Origin: DASQBT01 sp963782495
GTDB taxonomy: Bacteria; Pseudomonadota; Gammaproteobacteria; Burkholderiales; Thiobacillaceae
NCBI GenBank assembly: GCA_963782495.1
Contig: CAWAJU010000003.1
Span: forward strand, 124,001-188,000
Length of the DNA: 64,000 nucleotides
Direction of reading: 5' to 3'
Within the stretch, counting starts at the first letter, position 1; every line of letters starts with the position of its first letter. A program made the position numbers and the translations under genes. The notes below the pieces were generated by a model. It was not told the DNA's origin. It saw only the letters and a program-made list of their open reading frames with translations, and ran no database searches. Shown here piece after piece: positions 1 to 7,609 of this stretch.

Positions 1-191
1 CGGTGGTGGTTGAACGCCGGGTAAAGCATCCGGTCATCGGCAAGGTGATCCGGCTGTCGAACAAATACCATGCTCATGACGAGAACAATGAATATCGGGA
101 AGGCGATGTGGTCGAAATCCGCGAATCCCGACCCTATTCCAAGACGAAGACTTGGACGGTGGTCAAGTTGATTGAGCGCGCTGCCACTTAA
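1..191 (+). CDS. rpsQ: 30S ribosomal protein uS17 (C-terminal part)
   Basis: Partial gene cut by the left edge; the reading frame starts at base 3 and 62 residues remain. The remainder carries the conserved S17 features: a KHPVIGK stretch, a KYHAHDE segment and a closing PYSKTKTW block. uS17 binds 16S rRNA early in 30S assembly. It is normally the last gene of the S10 operon, which fits the promoter and the 151-base gap that follow it before rplN. Confidence 0.97.
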   Translation, partial: VVVERRVKHPVIGKVIRLSNKYHAHDENNEYREGDVVEIRESRPYSKTKTWTVVKLIERAAT

Positions 192-195
192 GTGC

Positions 196-224
196 TTGCC
201 AAAATTGGAGGGGCGCCGTAGAAT
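196..224 (+). promoter_or_regulatory. Probable spc operon promoter
   Basis: In the gap between rpsQ and rplN there is a TTGCCA box (196-201), a 17-base spacer and a TAGAAT box (219-224), a near-consensus sigma-70 promoter. In E. coli the spc operon promoter lies at the same place, just before rplN. Transcription would start near 231, leaving a leader of about 110 bases. The assignment rests on sequence match and position only. Confidence 0.6.
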
Positions 225-342
225 CACGGCCTTCCTTGGCGCCGAAGTGCTGGCGCCATGTGGTTTCCTCCCCTGACGGGGTCCAAAACTGACGCCGCGG
301 CTAGCTGGAACGCCAGGTGCGGGTTAAGTTGGAGATTAAATC

Positions 343-711
343 ATGATTCAAATGCAGTCCATGCTGGATGTGGCGGACAACACCGGTGCACGAACCGTTA
401 TGTGCATCAAAGTGCTGGGTGGCAGTCATCGCCGTTATGCCGGCGTCGGCGACATCATCAAGGTCACCATCAAGGATGCAGCCCCTCGCGGTCGGGTAAA
501 GAAGGGTGATGTCTATAACGCTGTAGTGGTGCGCACTGCCAAGGGCGTGCGTCGTCCCGATGGTTCGCTGATCAAGTTCGATGGCAATGCCGCCGTCCTG
601 CTGAACAACAAGCTTGAGCCGATCGGAACCCGAATTTTTGGGCCGGTTACCCGTGAACTTCGTAACGAGCGATTTATGAAGATTGTTTCGCTCGCGCCGG
701 AAGTGCTGTAA
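343..711 (+). CDS. rplN: 50S ribosomal protein uL14
   Basis: 122 residues, the usual length. It opens with the characteristic MIQMQSMLDVADNTGAR and carries the RGRVKKGDVYNAVVVRT block. uL14 sits on the subunit interface of the 50S and contacts the 16S side and bL19. The ATG at 343 follows a GGAG at 331-334. First gene of the spc operon; rplX follows after 11 bases. Confidence 0.98.
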   Translation: MIQMQSMLDVADNTGARTVMCIKVLGGSHRRYAGVGDIIKVTIKDAAPRGRVKKGDVYNAVVVRTAKGVRRPDGSLIKFDGNAAVLLNNKLEPIGTRIFGPVTRELRNERFMKIVSLAPEVL

Positions 712-722
712 GGAGATTTGTC

Positions 723-1040
723 ATGGCGCGTATTCGCAAAGGTGACCAGGTCGTGGTCCTGGCCGGCAAAGACAAGGGCAAGCGCGGCTCGGTGCTGCGC
801 GTGTCGAATGATGGGCACGTGGTGGTAGAAGGGATAAACAGGGTCAAGAAGCACCAGAAGCCTAATCCCTTCAAGGGTACCACCGGTGGAATTGTCGAGA
901 AGGAAATGCCGCTCGATGCTTCCAATGTGGCCCTGTTCAATCCGGCTACCCAGAAGGGCGACCGGATTGGTTTCAAGGTGCTTGAGGATGGCCGCAAGGT
1001 TCGCATCTTCAGATCCAATGGTGAGATGGTAGACGCTTAA
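723..1040 (+). CDS. rplX: 50S ribosomal protein uL24
   Basis: 105 residues with an N-terminal KOW motif (RKGDQVVVLAGKDKGKRG), then the KHQKPNP and GGIVEKEMPLDASNVALFNP blocks typical of bacterial L24. The protein starts 50S assembly by binding the 5' end of 23S rRNA. An AGGAG lies just before the ATG. Sits between rplN and rplE in the spc operon. Confidence 0.98.
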   Translation: MARIRKGDQVVVLAGKDKGKRGSVLRVSNDGHVVVEGINRVKKHQKPNPFKGTTGGIVEKEMPLDASNVALFNPATQKGDRIGFKVLEDGRKVRIFRSNGEMVDA

Positions 1041-1049
1041 GAGGCAATT

Positions 1050-1589
1050 ATGGCTCGTCTGCAAAATTATTATCGTGATACGGTGGTGGCCGAATTGATG
1101 ACGCAATTTGGCTACAAATCCGTCATGCAAGTGCCCCGCATCGAAAAGATCACCCTCAATATGGGGGTGGGCGAAGCGGTGGCTGACAAGAAGGTCATGG
1201 AATTCGCGGTCGGTGATATGCAAAAAATTTCCGGTCAGAAGCCGGTGGTGACAAAGTCGCGCAAGTCGATCGCGGGCTTCAAGATCCGCGACGGCTACCC
1301 GATCGGCTGCAAGGTCACTCTACGCTCGGCGCGCATGTACGAATTCCTCGATCGTCTGGTGACAATTGCCATGCCGCGCATCCGCGACTTCCGCGGAGTG
1401 TCGCCGAAGTCCTTCGACGGTCGCGGCAATTACAACATGGGGGTGCGCGAGCAGATCATGTTTCCCGAGATCGAGTACGACAAGATCGATGCGCTGCGTG
1501 GCATGAACATCACCATCACCACGACCGCCAAGAGCGACGCAGAGGCCAAGGCCCTGTTGGCCGCGTTTAAATTCCCCTTCAAGAGCTGA
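1050..1589 (+). CDS. rplE: 50S ribosomal protein uL5
   Basis: 179 residues, standard length. The IEKITLNMGVGEA motif and a C-terminal GMNITITTTAKSDAEAKALL stretch identify L5, which binds 5S rRNA in the central protuberance and contacts the P-site tRNA. It starts 9 bases after rplX and ends 7 bases before rpsN, so the three are cotranscribed. Confidence 0.98.
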   Translation: MARLQNYYRDTVVAELMTQFGYKSVMQVPRIEKITLNMGVGEAVADKKVMEFAVGDMQKISGQKPVVTKSRKSIAGFKIRDGYPIGCKVTLRSARMYEFLDRLVTIAMPRIRDFRGVSPKSFDGRGNYNMGVREQIMFPEIEYDKIDALRGMNITITTTAKSDAEAKALLAAFKFPFKS

Positions 1590-1596
1590 GGTCCGA

Positions 1597-1902
1597 ATGG
1601 CCAAACTGTCCATGATCAACCGCGACATCAAGCGCGTTAAGCTGGCGAAAAAGTATGCCGCCAAGCGCGCGGCCCTGAAGGCGGTTATCGACAATTTCAA
1701 GGCAGGCGAGGATGAAAAGATGGCTGCCCGCCTGACCTTGCAAAAGTTGCCGCGCAATGCCAATCCCACTCGTCAGCGGAATCGCTGTGCGCTTACTGGG
1801 CGCTCGCGCGGTGTATACAGCAAATTCGGCTTGTCGCGCATGAAACTGCGCGAGGCGGCCTTGCGCGGGGAAGTTCCCGGCATGGTCAAGGCCAGCTGGT
1901 AA
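1597..1902 (+). CDS. rpsN: 30S ribosomal protein uS14 (zinc-free form)
   Basis: 101 residues. This is the long bacterial S14 without the CxxC zinc knuckles of the short form; the only cysteine is in the RNRCALTGR segment. The C-terminal GRSRGVYSKFGLSRMKLREAA signature is intact. uS14 sits in the 30S head near the A site. A zinc-independent S14 means this subunit does not need a zinc-responsive replacement paralogue. Confidence 0.98.
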   Translation: MAKLSMINRDIKRVKLAKKYAAKRAALKAVIDNFKAGEDEKMAARLTLQKLPRNANPTRQRNRCALTGRSRGVYSKFGLSRMKLREAALRGEVPGMVKASW

Positions 1903-1913
1903 GGGAGAAGAAT

Positions 1914-2306
1914 ATGAGTATGAGTGATCCCATCGCCGACATGCTGACCCGCATCCGCAATGCGCAGGCCATGGAAAAAGCCGTGGTTGCAATGCCTTCT
2001 TCCAAAGTTAAGGTAGCCATTGCCCAGGTATTGAAGGATGAAGGCTATATCGACGGTTTTGCCGTGCGCGGCGATGCGAAACCGGAACTGGAAGTTCAGC
2101 TCAAGTACTACGCTGGGCGTCCGGTGATCGAAAAAATCGAGCGTATCAGCAAGCCCGGCCTGCGCATCTATCGCGGTACAAACGATTTGCCGCGGGTAAT
2201 GAACGGCTTGGGGGTGGCAATCGTTTCCACCCCCAAGGGCGTAATGACCGATCGCAAGGCCCGTGCCAACGGCGTGGGCGGCGAAGTGTTGTGCATCGTC
2301 GCCTAA
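1914..2306 (+). CDS. rpsH: 30S ribosomal protein uS8
   Basis: 130 residues, beginning MSMSDPIADMLTRIRNAQ and ending in the S8 signature around STPKGVMTDRKAR. uS8 binds the central domain of 16S rRNA and in E. coli also represses the spc operon by binding its own mRNA near rplE. AGGGAGAAG precedes the start. The gene lies 11 bases after rpsN. Confidence 0.98.
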   Translation: MSMSDPIADMLTRIRNAQAMEKAVVAMPSSKVKVAIAQVLKDEGYIDGFAVRGDAKPELEVQLKYYAGRPVIEKIERISKPGLRIYRGTNDLPRVMNGLGVAIVSTPKGVMTDRKARANGVGGEVLCIVA

Positions 2307-2316
2307 GGAGCGGGAA

Positions 2317-2847
2317 ATGTCACGTGTAGGCAAGAATCCTATTCAACTGCCCAAGGGTGTGGAAGTCATCGTGGGCGAAGTGATTACGGTCAAGGGCCCA
2401 TTGGGTAGCCTGACGCAGAAAGCCAACGCAGATGTGCGCGTCGACAAGGATGGCGAGACGCTGACCTGCTCTCCGACAAGCGGCAGCATCCAGGCCAATG
2501 CCATGTCGGGCACCATGCGCGCTCTCCTGGCCAACATGATCCAGGGCGTGAGCAAGGGATTCGAGAAGAAGCTTAATTTGGTTGGGGTAGGTTATCGCGC
2601 CCAGGCACAGGGCGACGGCATCAATCTGTCACTAGGGTTTTCCCATCCGGTGGTGCACAAGATGCCCGCAGGCGTCAAGGTGGAAACGCCTACCCAGACC
2701 GAAATTCTGGTTAAGGGAATAGACCGGCAAAAGGTCGGTCAGGTTGCGGCAGATATACGCTCGTACCGTCCGCCCGAGCCTTACAAAGGCAAAGGTGTCC
2801 GCTATGCGAACGAAGTGGTGGTCTTGAAAGAGACCAAGAAGAAATAA
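2317..2847 (+). CDS. rplF: 50S ribosomal protein uL6
   Basis: 176 residues from the ATG at 2317. An in-frame codon at 2263 would extend into rpsH, but 2317 is preceded by AAGGAG (2305-2310) and yields the normal MSRVGKNPIQLPKGVEV N-terminus. The C-terminal PEPYKGKGVRYANE block is the L6 signature. uL6 sits near the factor-binding site of the 50S. Confidence 0.98.
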   Translation: MSRVGKNPIQLPKGVEVIVGEVITVKGPLGSLTQKANADVRVDKDGETLTCSPTSGSIQANAMSGTMRALLANMIQGVSKGFEKKLNLVGVGYRAQAQGDGINLSLGFSHPVVHKMPAGVKVETPTQTEILVKGIDRQKVGQVAADIRSYRPPEPYKGKGVRYANEVVVLKETKKK

Positions 2848-2865
2848 TCGGTTGAGGAACAGAGC

Positions 2866-3219
2866 ATGAATACCCAATTGGCAAGAGCCCGCCGTGCGCG
2901 CAAAACCCGCGCCAAAATTGCGGCCGTCAAGGCGGTGCGACTCGCGGTCCATCGCAGCAACTGTCACATCTATGCGCAGATCATTTCTGCGGACGGTGGC
3001 CAGATCCTGGCAGCCGCGTCGACCATTGAAAAGGAAATTCGGGCCCAGGTGCCGAATGGGGGCAACAAGGCAGCGGCCGCAATAGTGGGCAAGCGTGTGG
3101 CCGAAAAAGCCAAGGCCTTGGGCATTGATAAGGTCGCCTTTGACCGCAGTGGTTTGAAGTATCACGGCCGGGTAAAAGCGCTGGCAGATGCCGCGCGGGA
3201 AAACGGACTTGTTTTTTAA
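2866..3219 (+). CDS. rplR: 50S ribosomal protein uL18
   Basis: 117 residues. The N-terminus is basic (ARARRARKTRAKI), followed by the RLAVHRSNCHIYAQII core and a C-terminal FDRSGLKYHGRVKALADAAR, as in bacterial L18. uL18 binds 5S rRNA together with uL5. It ends 13 bases before rpsE. Confidence 0.98.
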   Translation: MNTQLARARRARKTRAKIAAVKAVRLAVHRSNCHIYAQIISADGGQILAAASTIEKEIRAQVPNGGNKAAAAIVGKRVAEKAKALGIDKVAFDRSGLKYHGRVKALADAARENGLVF

Positions 3220-3232
3220 GGGGTAGGGCGAA

Positions 3233-3742
3233 ATGGCTCGTACTGATGTGAATGAAGAACGTGGAGATGGCCTGCGCGAAAAGATGGTCGCGGTCAACCG
3301 TGTCAGCAAGACGGTAAAGGGCGGGCGAATTCTCGGTTTTGCCGCTCTTTCGGTCGTCGGGGACGGGGACGGTGGCATCGGCATGGGCAAGGGCAAATCC
3401 CGCGAAGTGCCGGTGGCTGTGCAGAAGGCCATGGAAGAGGCACGGCGCAAAATGGTCAAGGTGAGCCTCAAGAATGGCACGTTCCATCATGCGATCGTGG
3501 GCAAGCATGGTTCGTCCGTCGTGTTGATTCAGCCCGCGTCTGAAGGCACGGGTATCATCGCGGGCGGGGCAATGCGGGCGGTGTTTGAGGTGATGGGGGT
3601 GCAAAACGTGCTCGCCAAGTGCCTGGGTTCGACCAATCCCTACAATGTCGTGCGCGCCACCATCAATGGCTTGACGCAGATGTCCACGCCGGCCGAAATT
3701 GCCGCCAAGCGTGGTAAGTCGATTGAAGAGATTTTGGGGTGA
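3233..3742 (+). CDS. rpsE: 30S ribosomal protein uS5
   Basis: 169 residues with the N-terminal double-stranded RNA-binding fold (KMVAVNRVSKTVKGGRI) and the S5 signature ending GMGKGKSREVPVAV. uS5 lies at the mRNA entry tunnel and affects decoding accuracy. rpmD begins 4 bases after its stop, so the two are probably coupled. Confidence 0.98.
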   Translation: MARTDVNEERGDGLREKMVAVNRVSKTVKGGRILGFAALSVVGDGDGGIGMGKGKSREVPVAVQKAMEEARRKMVKVSLKNGTFHHAIVGKHGSSVVLIQPASEGTGIIAGGAMRAVFEVMGVQNVLAKCLGSTNPYNVVRATINGLTQMSTPAEIAAKRGKSIEEILG

Positions 3743-3746
3743 CACC

Positions 3747-3932
3747 ATGACTGACGTGAAGAAACTCAAGGTTACCCTGATCAAGAGCCTGATCGGGACC
3801 AAGGCGCCGCATCGCGAATGCGTCAAGGGTCTGGGCTTGCGCCGTCTTCACCATAGCGTGGAGTTGCAAGACACCCCCGCGGTTCGTGGGTTGATCAACA
3901 AGGTCAGTTATCTGGTGAAGGTCGAGGCTTAA
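3747..3932 (+). CDS. rpmD: 50S ribosomal protein uL30
   Basis: 61 residues from the ATG at 3747; an upstream in-frame codon at 3699 lies inside rpsE and is rejected. The LKVTLIKSLIGTKAPHRECVKGLGLRR core is the L30 signature. The start lies only 4 bases after the rpsE stop, and rplO follows after a single base. Confidence 0.97.
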   Translation: MTDVKKLKVTLIKSLIGTKAPHRECVKGLGLRRLHHSVELQDTPAVRGLINKVSYLVKVEA

Positions 3933-3933
3933 G

Positions 3934-4368
3934 ATGGAACTGAACAATCTGAAACCCGCTTCCGGCGCCAAGCATGCCAAGCGCCGCGTCGGGCGCGGCA
4001 TTGGCTCCGGCTTGGGCAAGACCGCAGGGCGTGGTCACAAGGGTCAGCATTCCCGCTCCGGCGGCTACAAGAAAGTCGGCTTCGAGGGCGGTCAAATGCC
4101 GCTGCAGCGCCGCCTGCCCAAGCGTGGCTTCGTTTCTCTGAGCCGCACCGACACGGCCGAAGTGCGCCTGTCCGAGCTTGCCCGGGTTGCGGTGGAAGAG
4201 ATCGACATTCTGGTGCTCAAGCAGTCCGGGCTGGTGCCGGCGGCTGCCAGGACCGCGAAGGTCATACTTTCCGGCGAACTTGGCAAGGCGGTCAAGCTCA
4301 AGGGCATCGCCGCCAGCAAGGGTGCCCGCGCCGCCATCGAGGCGGCCGGCGGCAGTCTGGCCGATTGA
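3934..4368 (+). CDS. rplO: 50S ribosomal protein uL15
   Basis: 144 residues. The Gly/Arg/Lys-rich N-terminal arm (RRVGRGIGSGLGKTAGRGHKG) and the FEGGQMPLQRRLPKRGF block identify L15, a late 50S assembly protein. It begins one base after the rpmD stop, so translation is likely coupled, and it precedes secY as in other spc operons. Confidence 0.98.
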   Translation: MELNNLKPASGAKHAKRRVGRGIGSGLGKTAGRGHKGQHSRSGGYKKVGFEGGQMPLQRRLPKRGFVSLSRTDTAEVRLSELARVAVEEIDILVLKQSGLVPAAARTAKVILSGELGKAVKLKGIAASKGARAAIEAAGGSLAD

Positions 4369-4403
4369 CCGGCCGAATCTAGCAAAACGACAGGACCTCG
4401 ACT

Positions 4404-5729
4404 GTGGCCAACTCGCCTTCCATGTCAGGACTCGCTTCCGGGAAATTTGCCGACCTGAAGCGGCGCTTGTGGTTCCTGGCCGGCGCATTGGTCGTCTATC
4501 GCATCGGTGCCCATATTCCTGTGCCGGGCATAGACCCGAGGGTGCTCGAGCATCTTTTTCAGTCGCAGCAGGGCGGCATCCTGGGCATGTTCAACATGTT
4601 CTCGGGCGGGGCGCTGAAGCGTTTTACCGTATTTGCCTTGGGCATCATGCCCTATATTTCATCTTCGATTATCGTCCAGTTGCTGACCGTGGTGTCGCCG
4701 CAGCTTGAGGCGCTGAAGAAAGAGGGTGAATCGGGTCGCCGGAAGATCACCCAGTACACGCGCTATGGCACGGTCTTTCTTGCGTTGTTCCAAGGCCTCG
4801 GCATTGCCATCGCGCTGGAAGCCCAAGCGGGTCTGGTGCTTGATCCCGGCTTCATGTTTCGCATCACCACGGTGACGACGCTGACGGCGGGGACCATGTT
4901 CCTAATGTGGCTGGGCGAGCAAATCACCGAGCGCGGTATCGGCAACGGCATCTCGATTATCATTTTTGCCGGCATTGTCGCAGGCTTGCCCCAGGCAATT
5001 GGGGGCATGCTTGAACTGACCCGCACCGGCGCGTTCTCGATCCCGCTGTTGTTGATCCTGTTCATCCTTTCTCTTGCGGTGATCGCATTTGTGGTGTTCG
5101 TTGAAAAGGGCCAGCGCAAGATTCTGGTTAACTATGCGAAACGCCAGGTTGGACGCATGGTAGTGGGTGGGCAGAGTTCCCATTTGCCGCTCAAGCTCAA
5201 CATGTCTGGCGTTATTCCGCCGATTTTTGCGTCCAGTATCATTCTTTTTCCTGCTACCTTGGCTGGCTGGTTTGGTTCCAGCGACCGCATGGTCTGGCTG
5301 AAGGATCTGGCGGCCACGCTCGCACCGGGCCAACCTATCCATATGGTCTTGTATTCCGGCGCGATCATCTTCTTCTGCTTCTTCTATACCGCCCTGGTGT
5401 TTAATCCGAAGGAAACAGCAGACAACCTGAAAAAGAGCGGGGCTTTTGTTCCCGGGATCCGCCCAGGCGACCAGACCGCCAGATACATCGACAAGATCAT
5501 GACCCGACTGACCCTGATTGGTGCGATGTACATCACATTTGTGTGCTTGATTCCGGAGATACTGATTGCGAAGTGGAATGTGCCGTTTTATTTCGGCGGC
5601 ACCTCGCTGTTGATTATTGTGGTGGTGACCATGGATTTCATGGCCCAGGTTCAGGCCTACATCATGAGTCACCAGTATGAAAGTTTGCTCAAGAAAGCCA
5701 ACTTCAAAGGTGGACTGGTCGGGCGCTGA
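4404..5729 (+). CDS. secY: Protein translocase subunit SecY
   Basis: 441 residues with about ten membrane helices. It forms the channel of the SecYEG translocon in the inner membrane. Visible signatures are GGALKRFTVFALGIMPYISSSIIVQLL in the plug/TM2 region and ERGIGNGISIIIFAGI. The proposed start is a GTG at 4404 with AGGACC upstream; an ATG seven codons in (4422) is the alternative. infA follows after two bases. Confidence 0.97.
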   Translation: MANSPSMSGLASGKFADLKRRLWFLAGALVVYRIGAHIPVPGIDPRVLEHLFQSQQGGILGMFNMFSGGALKRFTVFALGIMPYISSSIIVQLLTVVSPQLEALKKEGESGRRKITQYTRYGTVFLALFQGLGIAIALEAQAGLVLDPGFMFRITTVTTLTAGTMFLMWLGEQITERGIGNGISIIIFAGIVAGLPQAIGGMLELTRTGAFSIPLLLILFILSLAVIAFVVFVEKGQRKILVNYAKRQVGRMVVGGQSSHLPLKLNMSGVIPPIFASSIILFPATLAGWFGSSDRMVWLKDLAATLAPGQPIHMVLYSGAIIFFCFFYTALVFNPKETADNLKKSGAFVPGIRPGDQTARYIDKIMTRLTLIGAMYITFVCLIPEILIAKWNVPFYFGGTSLLIIVVVTMDFMAQVQAYIMSHQYESLLKKANFKGGLVGR

Positions 5730-5731
5730 GT

Positions 5732-5950
5732 ATGGGTAAGGAAGATGTCATCCAGATGCAGGGTGAAGTGGTTGAGAACCTGCCGAATGCCACCTTTCGG
5801 GTCAAGCTTGAGAACGGCCATGTCGTGCTGGCGCATATTTCCGGAAAGATGCGTATGCATTACATACGCATCCTTCCCGGCGACAAGGTGACCGTCGAAT
5901 TGACACCTTACGATTTGAGTAGGGCCCGGATTGTATTTCGGGCCAAATAA
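5732..5950 (+). CDS. infA: Translation initiation factor IF-1
   Basis: 72 residues, a single S1/OB-fold domain: MGKEDVIQMQGEVVENLPNA, then the LAHISGKMRMHYIRILPGDKV strand block. IF-1 binds the 30S A site during initiation. It starts two bases after secY. infA between secY and rpmJ is the usual betaproteobacterial order; in E. coli infA is elsewhere. Confidence 0.98.
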   Translation: MGKEDVIQMQGEVVENLPNATFRVKLENGHVVLAHISGKMRMHYIRILPGDKVTVELTPYDLSRARIVFRAK

Positions 5951-5983
5951 TGATGTGGCCCCAAGGGGCATCAGGAGAACGAC

Positions 5984-6097
5984 ATGCGAGTACAGGCATC
6001 AGTCAAGAAAATTTGCCGCAAGTGCAAGATCGTGCGCCGCAAGGGCGTGGTGCGGGTGATTTGTGAAGACCCGCGCCACAAGCAGCGCCAAGGTTGA
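5984..6097 (+). CDS. rpmJ: 50S ribosomal protein bL36 (zinc-binding form)
   Basis: 37 residues, preceded by AGGAGAA. It keeps the zinc ligands of the C+ form: Cys11, Cys14 and Cys27, with His32 as the likely fourth. MRVQASVKKICRKCKIVRRK is the family N-terminus. bL36 is a late 50S assembly protein. Last gene of the spc operon. Confidence 0.96.
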   Translation: MRVQASVKKICRKCKIVRRKGVVRVICEDPRHKQRQG

Positions 6098-6111
6098 GCG
6101 GCGAGCAGGGG

Positions 6112-6143
6112 CGCTTGGGTTTTAGGCCCAAGCGTGTTACAAT
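6112..6143 (+). promoter_or_regulatory. Hairpin and probable alpha operon promoter before rpsM
   Basis: A perfect 8-bp stem (CGCTTGGG at 6112-6119, CCCAAGCG at 6127-6134, 7-base loop) lies between rpmJ and rpsM. Overlapping it is a candidate promoter: TTGGGT (6115-6120), 17-base spacer, TACAAT (6138-6143). The -10 is good and the -35 weak. The stem has no T-run behind it, so it is a poor terminator by itself. Position agrees with the alpha operon promoter of E. coli. Confidence 0.45.
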
Positions 6144-6171
6144 TATTGGTTTTCCGTCCGGAGTATAGCGA

Positions 6172-6528
6172 ATGGCCCGTATTGCTGGGGTAAACATTCC
6201 GAACCATCAACACGCTGAAATCGCGTTGACGGCAATTTTCGGTATAGGCCGCACGACTGCGCGCAAGATCTGCGAAGGGGCAGGGGTTAGCGTTTCCACC
6301 AAGGTCAAGGACCTGTCGGATGCCGACATGGACAAGCTGCGTGATGGCGTGTCCAGGCACACGGTTGAAGGCGATCTGCGTCGTGAAGTGACCATGAATA
6401 TCAAGCGTCTCATGGACTTGGGATGCTATCGTGGCGTGCGTCATCGCAAGGGCCTGCCCGTGCGCGGCCAGCGTACGCGAACCAACGCACGCACCCGCAA
6501 GGGTCCGCGCAAAGCGATCAAGAAATAA
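6172..6528 (+). CDS. rpsM: 30S ribosomal protein uS13
   Basis: 118 residues starting MARIAGVNIPNHQHAEIALT and ending in the basic RGQRTRTNARTRKGPRKAIKK tail that reaches the P-site tRNA. The helix-two-turn-helix core is intact. First gene of the alpha operon, 10 bases before rpsK. Confidence 0.98.
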   Translation: MARIAGVNIPNHQHAEIALTAIFGIGRTTARKICEGAGVSVSTKVKDLSDADMDKLRDGVSRHTVEGDLRREVTMNIKRLMDLGCYRGVRHRKGLPVRGQRTRTNARTRKGPRKAIKK

Positions 6529-6538
6529 GGATTGTTAG

Positions 6539-6934
6539 ATGGCTAAAACTGCTGCTGCCACCCGTGTACGCAAGAAGGTCAAGAAGAACGTGGCCGAAGG
6601 GATTGTCCACGTTCACGCATCCTTTAATAACACGATCATTACTATCACCGACCGCCAAGGCAATGCCTTGTCCTGGGCTACCGCGGGAGGTGCCGGTTTC
6701 AAGGGCTCGCGCAAATCCACACCATTTGCTGCGCAGGTGGCTGCAGAAAACGCCGGCAAGATGGCTCTGGAATATGGTGTGAAGAATCTTGAAGTTCGCA
6801 TCAAGGGCCCCGGGCCCGGCCGCGAGTCTTCAGTGCGTGCCCTCAATGCCTTGGGTTTCAAGATTACCTCCATTTCTGATGTGACGCCGGTGCCGCATAA
6901 CGGTTGCCGGCCGCCCAAGAAACGTCGAATTTAA
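6539..6934 (+). CDS. rpsK: 30S ribosomal protein uS11
   Basis: 131 residues. The HASFNNTIITITDRQGNALSW core and the C-terminal DVTPVPHNGCRPPKKRR motif are diagnostic of S11, which lines the mRNA exit platform of the 30S. It lies 10 bases after rpsM and 14 before rpsD. Confidence 0.98.
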   Translation: MAKTAAATRVRKKVKKNVAEGIVHVHASFNNTIITITDRQGNALSWATAGGAGFKGSRKSTPFAAQVAAENAGKMALEYGVKNLEVRIKGPGPGRESSVRALNALGFKITSISDVTPVPHNGCRPPKKRRI

Positions 6935-6948
6935 CTAAGGTCTAGATC

Positions 6949-7578
6949 ATGGCAAGAAATCTGGATGCAAAATGCCGTCAGTGCCGCCGCGAGGGTGAAA
7001 AGCTCTTCCTCAAGGGCGAGAAGTGCTACACCGACAAATGCGCCATTGAACGCCGCAGTTATGCCCCTGGCCAGCACGGCCAGAAAAGTGGCAGCCGACT
7101 TTCCAACTACGGTGTGCAGTTGCGTGAAAAACAGAAGATCCGTCGCATCTATGGCGTTCTGGAGGGCCAGTTCCGTCTGGTCTATAAGGAAGCCGTTCGG
7201 CGCAAGGGCGTGACCGGCGAAAACCTGCTTGGGCTGCTCGAGAGCCGTCTCGACACAGTCTGCTATCGCATGGGCTTTGGGGCCTCGCGCACCGAGGCCC
7301 GCCAAGTGGTGCGCCATAACGCGGTTATCGTCAACGGCAAGCGCGTCAATATCCCCTCCTTCCAGGTGCGCGCCGGAGATGTCGTCGAAGTGGCTGAAAA
7401 GGCCAAGGCTCAGCTCCGTATCAAGGGAGCGGCTGAGGCGGCTGAAAGTCGTGGCTTCCCTGAATGGGTCGAGGTGGACGTCAAAGGCCTGAAGGGTACC
7501 TTCAAGGCCATGCCACAGCGCTCCGAACTGCCGCCCACCATCAATGAATCGTTGGTGATCGAACTGTATTCCAAGTAA
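6949..7578 (+). CDS. rpsD: 30S ribosomal protein uS4
   Basis: 209 residues. The N-terminal segment keeps four cysteines (CRQCRREGEKLF, then CYTDKC), suggesting a zinc-binding form. An S4 RNA-binding domain follows (LESRLDTVCYRMGFGASRTEARQVV). uS4 nucleates the 30S body and in E. coli represses the alpha operon through the rpsM leader. Confidence 0.98.
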   Translation: MARNLDAKCRQCRREGEKLFLKGEKCYTDKCAIERRSYAPGQHGQKSGSRLSNYGVQLREKQKIRRIYGVLEGQFRLVYKEAVRRKGVTGENLLGLLESRLDTVCYRMGFGASRTEARQVVRHNAVIVNGKRVNIPSFQVRAGDVVEVAEKAKAQLRIKGAAEAAESRGFPEWVEVDVKGLKGTFKAMPQRSELPPTINESLVIELYSK

Positions 7579-7609
7579 TCGCTTAACCGCGTTCTAAGGA
7601 AAAAGCCGC

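Noticed and set aside
513..1223. 236-codon minus-strand frame across rplN-rplE
   Set aside because: Antisense to three intact ribosomal protein genes; no family similarity.
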